A DNA stretch of 64,000 bases from Litoditis marina (Eukaryota > Nematoda > Chromadorea > Rhabditida > Rhabditidae), in contig OZ038435.1 in assembly GCA_964036275.1 (NCBI GenBank), positions 17,917,632 to 17,981,631 on the forward strand, read 5' to 3'. Of the stretch, positions 58,756-64,000 are shown piece after piece (positions within the stretch are counted from its first letter, which is position 1; every line of letters starts with the position of its first letter). The notes under the pieces were generated by a model, which searched no databases, was not told where the DNA came from, and saw only the letters and a program-made list of their open reading frames with translations. Made by a program: the position numbers and the translations under genes.

Positions 58756-61700
58756 ATGGTTTCCGAGACGGAAAACAGCCATGAAAACGTACTGTCCAAA
58801 CCTGTACCCACGGAACTTTTAGACGGGTTTAAAAGCAGAGGAAATGAAGAAGAGATTCATTACTCCGGTCGTTCTCTTCTCGTCGAAATGATTTCTTCGA
58901 GGTTGGTTTCGTCCCCCCCCCCGCTCTCTTTTTTTGCTTCCAAATCCCTCTTCACTTCTCTCCCCTCCCTCTCACCTCTCTTTCTATCGCTTTCTCTCGC
59001 TCAATTTCCCTCGTCCACCTCTATCCATTTCTCTTTCTGCGTCTCTAACTTCTGTTCGTCATTCGCTCTCTGTTCGTTCAAGTCTTTTCATTTATTCTTT
59101 TTAGAGTTCTCTTGCTGGTTACAGTTCTTATCGCGGCAGTGCTTGCTAGGAGTGTGTGAGTTACTGTGTAATATTACGGGTTTCAGTTGTTATTGATTGT
59201 TTGGTCAGCATTCATCTCAGCACAACTCACATACCTTAGGTTCTGCTGGTTTTTGAGATAGAACGTTTATTATTACTGACTCCTGACTTACTTAGAAGTT
59301 GAACTTTGAAGCTCTCCTCTTATCATTAGACTGCGCTGTGTTCTCACTGAAAATGCTCATTCTCAGCCCATAAAAGGTTGAACTCGACACCGTATAGTTC
59401 ACCTGAATTCTACTTCATCTCCTACAGTGAGTATCGGAATTTCTGAGGAAAGAAAAGAAAAACGTTCTGTCTCATGAACTCGTGGCCAATTCACTGGAGA
59501 ACCAGGTCCTTCCCGAACCGAATCGCTAACCAGTCATTGGAGAACCGAACCGCACCGACCGAACCGACTTTTGAACCGACCGGTTCTCCACTGATTGCTT
59601 CCAACCGAACCGGGATAGAGTGAATAGAGTCATTTTACCTTGTCTACCACTTGCTTGTTCAACTCATGATAAATGTCGGTTTGGTTCGAAGCATTCACTG
59701 GAGAACCGGTCTGTTCAAAAGTCGGTTCGGTTCAGTTGGTTCGGTTCTCCAGTGACCGGTTCGCGGTTTGGTTCGGGAAGGACCCGGTTCTCCAGTGAAT
59801 TCGCCTGAACTCGTGGACATTTTTCGGTAGAGATACCCGGATTGTCGTAATGTAGGAGACTCAATGAAAAAAACTCCAATCAACTCACTAGCTCATGTCA
59901 AAAGTTAATGAGCGTAGAATTTCATCTCAATAGTAAAAAGTGGGAAAAGCAACAAATGTGTGAGTTGTGTTTGGTTCGACCTCGATATCAGCAAAAAGTG
60001 AACGATACGAATTGCTGTGATACTGTAGCAGAAGTACTCTGCAAAAATAGAACAATACAAACTTTGCACAATGGTTCACGAAGCCCGCATGATATTTCAG
60101 ATATTGCCGAAGGGTATTTCATGTGTACTTTGACGACATGCGTGCGTTGTGAAACATTGTGCAAAATTTGTCTGTTCTATTTTTGCAGAGTACTTCTGCT
60201 ACAGTATCACAGCAATTCGTATCGTTCACTTTTTGCTGATATCGAGGTCGAACCAAACACAACTCACACATTTTTTGGTTCCCTCACTTTTTACTAATTG
60301 TCCTTTTTTGCTAGTTGTACTCCTACAACTTCATATGTTGCCTATTCACAGATTGGATCTTGTGATATTATTATGGAAATCTCGAGCCTATTGGTGCCCG
60401 CGCCCGGCGCCAATGAGGAGCTATACATCTCATATTCGGCGCGACGGGCTAAATTCGGGAAAATTGTACAATTGCCCCCCCCCCCCCCTCACCTTAAGTC
60501 CCCCCCCCCCCCGTAGTACTATCACCCCCCTCCCAATACGATTTCCTATACAGAGGGGGGTGATTGTAAATGGGGGGTGATTGTAAATGGGGGGTAATTG
60601 TACAATGTCGACGTTTAACAATCACCCCCCACAATACAAAATGGGGGGTAATAGTACAACCCCGTACCTGTTTAACAATCGCCCCCCACTCAATCCAAAC
60701 CTGCAGTAAAGAAGGACGTTGTACAATCACCCCCCCCCCCCCCCCCCCCCCCCCCTAGGGGTAGGGGGCGATTGTACTACGGGTCGGATTCCAACCTATT
60801 TCGGCTCAAGGGGGGGGACGATTGTACAATAAACACCTAAATTCCGCATTAGAACTCATGTTTCAAATTTCAGCTAAATCGGTTCAGTAGTTTTTCCAAT
60901 AGTGGTTTTTGACGCCTATTGGCGCCCGCGCCCAGCGCCAGAGATTAGATATACATTCCATACTTGGCGCGACAAACTCACTTTTGCCATAAAATAGGTG
61001 TTCCAAATTTCAGCCAAATTGGTTAGGTAGTTTTTCCACTACGATGCGGACAGAATTCCGTGAGGGTGGAGGGACGAGGGACGAATTACGGCGGAACTAT
61101 TCAACAACGACACAAAACCATAACTCAGGCGAAAATGATTCGATTTGGCTGAAATTTTCACACAATGTTCAATTAGTGATTCTCTAACGTTCTCTCTTCT
61201 TAGTGTTCGAAAAAGACTATATTTAAAGCTTTTTGGTTATTAAAAGAAAAAACGAGTACGCAATGGCCAAACCAAAGACAACTCACGCAGAGCGCTTCGC
61301 GCTCCGCGCGATAACAGAAGAGCACTTCGCTAAGTGGGCAAGTGCATTACTTTCATGTAGAAAATGCGGCATTTTTAGCGAAACAGTTTTCCTGCCAACT
61401 TTGATGGCACTTCCAACTATTTGCGCTAACTTAACAGTAGATTTACCGACGTATTTTGGTAGACGAGCGGAGGATTCTCCGGGATTTCTTCCCGTCCGTA
61501 CACAACGGCGTGTTACGGTTAGATTCAGATAGGGTCTTGTTCAGTTTTCAGTTTTTTTCTGTTTTAATGACAAATACTATAGTGTGCCGTGCTCCGAAGA
61601 AGATGTCGGCCAGAGATGTTATTCGCAAGATCAGCTGGCTGAATTGAACGTTTTGGTGACTGAAATCAAAGCCACATCTGCCAAGACTGCCAGAGAAGAA

Positions 61701-63893
61701 GACAAAAAGCGTAATTTGAAAGCTTCGAACGAGTTTTGCAGGTAGTCCCTTTTCTCTCCGGGTCTTACGAAAACCGGTGATTTGTGAGCATTTCCACAAA
61801 AAAATTTATGGGTATACGTAGATCATTGTGAACACAGAAAATAGGTCAGAGGCATTTTGTTAGCTATTCCGAAAGGCCTCACAAGATATGAATTACTATA
61901 TAGAGTTTTGGTAAATTATTCAACCGAATGAGCTTTGTAACCTGTAGTGGCAACCAAACACTACTTCCAGAATACAATCAGATCACCTGTAGAGTAGATT
62001 AGTAGAACTGGTCCCTCTTCTTTGTTTTTATAGACCTACTTGTTGTGTATCTATGAATTCAGATTAATTAAACTTGGCCTTCCCTGCATCAAGAAGCAAT
62101 GGGACCAATGTCCAGCTACAGTCAGCTCAATTCTGCGCAGGCTTCGCGAAATACACTCGGAGACTCTTGAGGACAAGTAAATTAACGTTCCTATCATCCG
62201 CAGAAACGTAGTTTACCATTATAGTTTGTCGTAACCTACATAGAAAATGTGATAACTGTTCTATTGTTAACCTGAAAATAACTACTAAGAACTTTTCAAT
62301 AATAATGATGAATCGTTATAATAGATAATAACGTATTAGATTGTCCGATAGGGCTCTCGTGAACATGTATATCTTCAACACTCACTTTGTCGGCATTTCG
62401 TGTTGCCATAGAATTTTGTAACAATCTAGTTCAAGTCACTAAAAACTAGTAATTCCAGGGATTTTTTTTATTTTTTAAACTACGCGGAATGGCCTTCGTA
62501 TCCCTCATCGTTTCCGATTCCAGAAAATCGTATCCGGAGTGTATTGACTTATTTCCGGTTGCCAATCCAGAAAAGCAAAAGACCGAAACTCCGCAACCGA
62601 GTTCTACAGCTGCTTCTCGGTAACAGGGGAGCACTCTGCCAAGCGTGCAGGCGCGATGGTTTTGACGAAAATGTTTTCCTGCCAACTTTGATGGCATTTC
62701 CAACTATTTGCGCTAACTCAACAGTAGATTTATAGTGGTAGACCATTTCAAATGAGCGGAGAGCACAGCGCGTAAATTTTGGACAGAAAATTCATTTCAC
62801 GGGAATCGAACCCGTGGCTAGTAGGATTGTAGTACCGCCACACTGTCACTGCGCTAAATGGGCTAACCTCTACACTCTGGTGAAAATTGCGAGGCTAAAA
62901 TAGGCTAAATCTAGGGAAAAATAGGTATTCAATAAAATACTAGCCTATTTTAGCTAACTTTAGCCTAGAAAACTCGGAAACACCTAGAAATACCTATAAT
63001 TGCCTAGATTAGCCAAGTCGTTGAACAAGCTGATTTTGCTAGGCTAAAAATAGCCAATTTTAGCTAAAATTATTTAATGGTCCTGGCGCGCCGTTTTTGC
63101 TACCGTAATTTCGCGGCTCACAATTCAAATTTTTTCATCATTTTCATTTTTACCTAAATTTTTTGTTTTCTCTCACGTTTACGCGTTATTTTTGTTGTTC
63201 TTTGTTTTAAATTTAATAATCAGCATTCTTCATTGAAACACGCACTATATAGTCAAAATTATAGTTGTTTGGTCATTAAATGCCAGTTTTTCAGTTGTTT
63301 TGGCTATTTTCGAATTAGAAAAACATCTTCCGCCTCGACCAAGTTGAATTATGAGATGAGCAGTTCAATATATTTCATTTCAGTACTTCTGTTGTTAGAA
63401 AAAATGAATACTTCTTTTCTTACAGGTAATCTAAACATGTCATTCTGTAGCTTCGTTTCGCTGCAGGGACGAACGCGGACAGCTCAATGATGATTACAAG
63501 GTGAGTAGCTTGAAGAGCAGTCTTAGCATCTATTGTTGTTATTAAAATCTGATTATTTCATCTAATCCAGAATTTGTAAGCAGTTTTGGCTTTAGATTGT
63601 TGAATTTAAGCTTCCCAGTTGTTTTCATGGACTAACTTGGCAAAACAATTATTAAACGGATTTTCGCTTATTTCCTATTTTTGACCTATTTCCATCAAAA
63701 AGCTTACACGTTCAGTTAACTTCTTCTTATTTATGTGTGAGTGAGCGCATATAACCATTTTATCCGACAGTTCAGTAAAATTTGAGCGGTATATGTTGTC
63801 TCTCCCGGTATCTACATTTGTTTGTTCCAGGGCTCCTATGATAAGTCAGTTCTACCAGATGGTTCGAAGATAGATGCGCCCCCCACAAAATGA
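58756..63893 (+). CDS. Small secreted or signal-anchored Cys-containing protein, 188 aa, unrecognised
   Basis: Plus-strand exons are 58756-58901, 59105-59155, 61583-61741, 62063-62176, 63467-63500 and 63831-63893: 567 nt, and all six join in consistent phase. Residues 1-49 are hydrophilic, then VLLLVTVLIAAVLARS forms one hydrophobic helix. The remainder has five Cys (VPCSEEDVGQRC, EFCRLIKLGLPC, WDQC), a charged helix (KTAREEDKKRNLKASNEF) and a short acidic/Gly tail. From the first ATG it is a type II membrane protein. From ATG 58888 (MISSRVLLL) it would have a classic cleavable signal peptide, cut after AVLA, and be about 144 aa. Introns 2 and 3-4 hold a GAACCG MITE, a long fold-back element, the C/G-run cluster and a tRNA-like sequence. 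I do not recognise the family. Confidence 0.6.
59489..59801. mobile_element. ~313-bp GAACCGAACCG-type MITE
   Basis: Same ends and layout as 10695-10994. It lies in the second intron of the gene at 58756-63893. Diverged pieces of this family also occur at about 12560-12765, 12945-13040 and 37827-37935. Confidence 0.88.
59930..60300. mobile_element. Fold-back element with ~150-bp inverted repeats
   Basis: Arms 59930-60079 and 60148-60300 are near-identical inverted copies, including gagttgtgtttggttcgacc, ctcgatatcagcaaaaagtg and gatactgtagcagaagtact. A 70-bp spacer separates them. One arm is present in diverged form at 53310-53425. Non-coding apart from chance ORFs through the arms. Confidence 0.9.
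60474..60835. repeat. C/G-homopolymer repeat cluster
   Basis: Runs of C or G (one run near 60730 is about 30 bases) alternate with gattgtaaatgg, aattgtacaatg and tagtactatc linkers. It interrupts a dispersed repeat whose gcgcccgcgcccagcgcc part appears on both sides (about 60395-60450 and 60920-60975). Confidence 0.85.
61318..62733. repeat. Pair of direct repeats flanking two exons
   Basis: 61318-61450 and 62625-62733 share gttttcctgccaactttgat and tccaactatttgcgctaact stretches with the same orientation. They are about 1.3 kb apart and flank exons 61583-61741 and 62063-62176 of the unrecognised gene. Confidence 0.7.
62793..62860 (-). mobile_element. tRNA-like sequence with intact T arm
   Basis: On the minus strand it starts CATTTAGCGCAG and ends AAATG, so five terminal bases pair. 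The T arm ACGGG TTCGATT CCCGT is perfect. No standard anticodon arm could be drawn. Likely a tRNA-derived SINE head or a decayed tRNA, in an intron of the gene at 58756-63893. Confidence 0.6.
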
Positions 63894-64000
63894 TACCTCA
63901 TTCTTACAAGACCTAGCCGGTATGTTTATTCAAAAGCAGAAATTAATTCGGTAGAACGTGAATCTACGCGTTTTCTAGGCAGAGTTCCAAACTTGTAGTA

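Noticed and set aside
59908..60297. 129-codon Cys-containing ORF
   Set aside because: It runs through both arms of the 59930-60300 fold-back element.

Overview
This is eukaryotic DNA from a nematode, most likely a Caenorhabditis-type rhabditid. Genes are split by many introns with TTTTCAG-type 3' splice sites. Several first exons sit directly behind a splice-acceptor sequence, as expected for spliced-leader trans-splicing. One gene is a nematode-specific SXP/RAL-2 protein, and har-1 and glod-4 lie near each other as I recall them doing in C. elegans (C16C10.11 and C16C10.10). Almost all ORFs above 60 codons that are not named here are chance, repeat or low-complexity ORFs. The genes were recognised by joining short exons whose phases agree.

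Left part (1-26290): a very large, very recent direct duplication. Bases 1-9670 recur at 16617-26290 with only a few differences seen (two substitutions plus a net 4-bp change in a CT tract). The simplest reading is a tandem duplication with a unit of about 16.6 kb. Copy 2 would be 9671-26290, and most of copy 1 would lie left of the window. Each unit carries, on the minus strand and in transcription order, har-1 (CHCHD2/CHCHD10 family), HIBADH (3-hydroxyisobutyrate dehydrogenase) and glod-4 (glyoxalase-domain protein). The copy-2 HIBADH gene is complete in 8 exons. The glod-4 copy stops at the duplication junction after 177 codons. The HIBADH introns hold a Helitron-like element with a 25-bp minisatellite, itself inserted in a palindromic MITE, and a stray partial copy of HIBADH exon 6.

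Middle (26291-33000): transposon-rich DNA without a confident host gene. It includes a 4.33-kb element with 38-bp terminal inverted repeats that carries spliced, gene-like exons and sits in a dispersed GGTAACC-type repeat.

Right part: a GT31 glycosyltransferase-fold gene of the C1GALT1/Cosmc group (+, 33001-38378) that lacks the catalytic DXD; the RNA polymerase I subunit RPA49/POLR1E (-, 46240-39499, 427 aa); NF-YC (-, 50822-47243, about 260 aa); an SXP/RAL-2 secreted protein (+, 52612-54463) with an ORF nested in its first intron; an unrecognised spliced gene (+, 55908-58113); and a second unrecognised gene (+, 58756-63893) coding for a small signal-peptide or signal-anchored, Cys-containing protein. 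At least ten families of short inverted-repeat or tRNA-derived elements fill the introns and intergenic DNA.

No rRNA, standard tRNA, CRISPR or bacterial feature was seen. All exon boundaries come from reading splice signals and phases by eye and have no transcript support.
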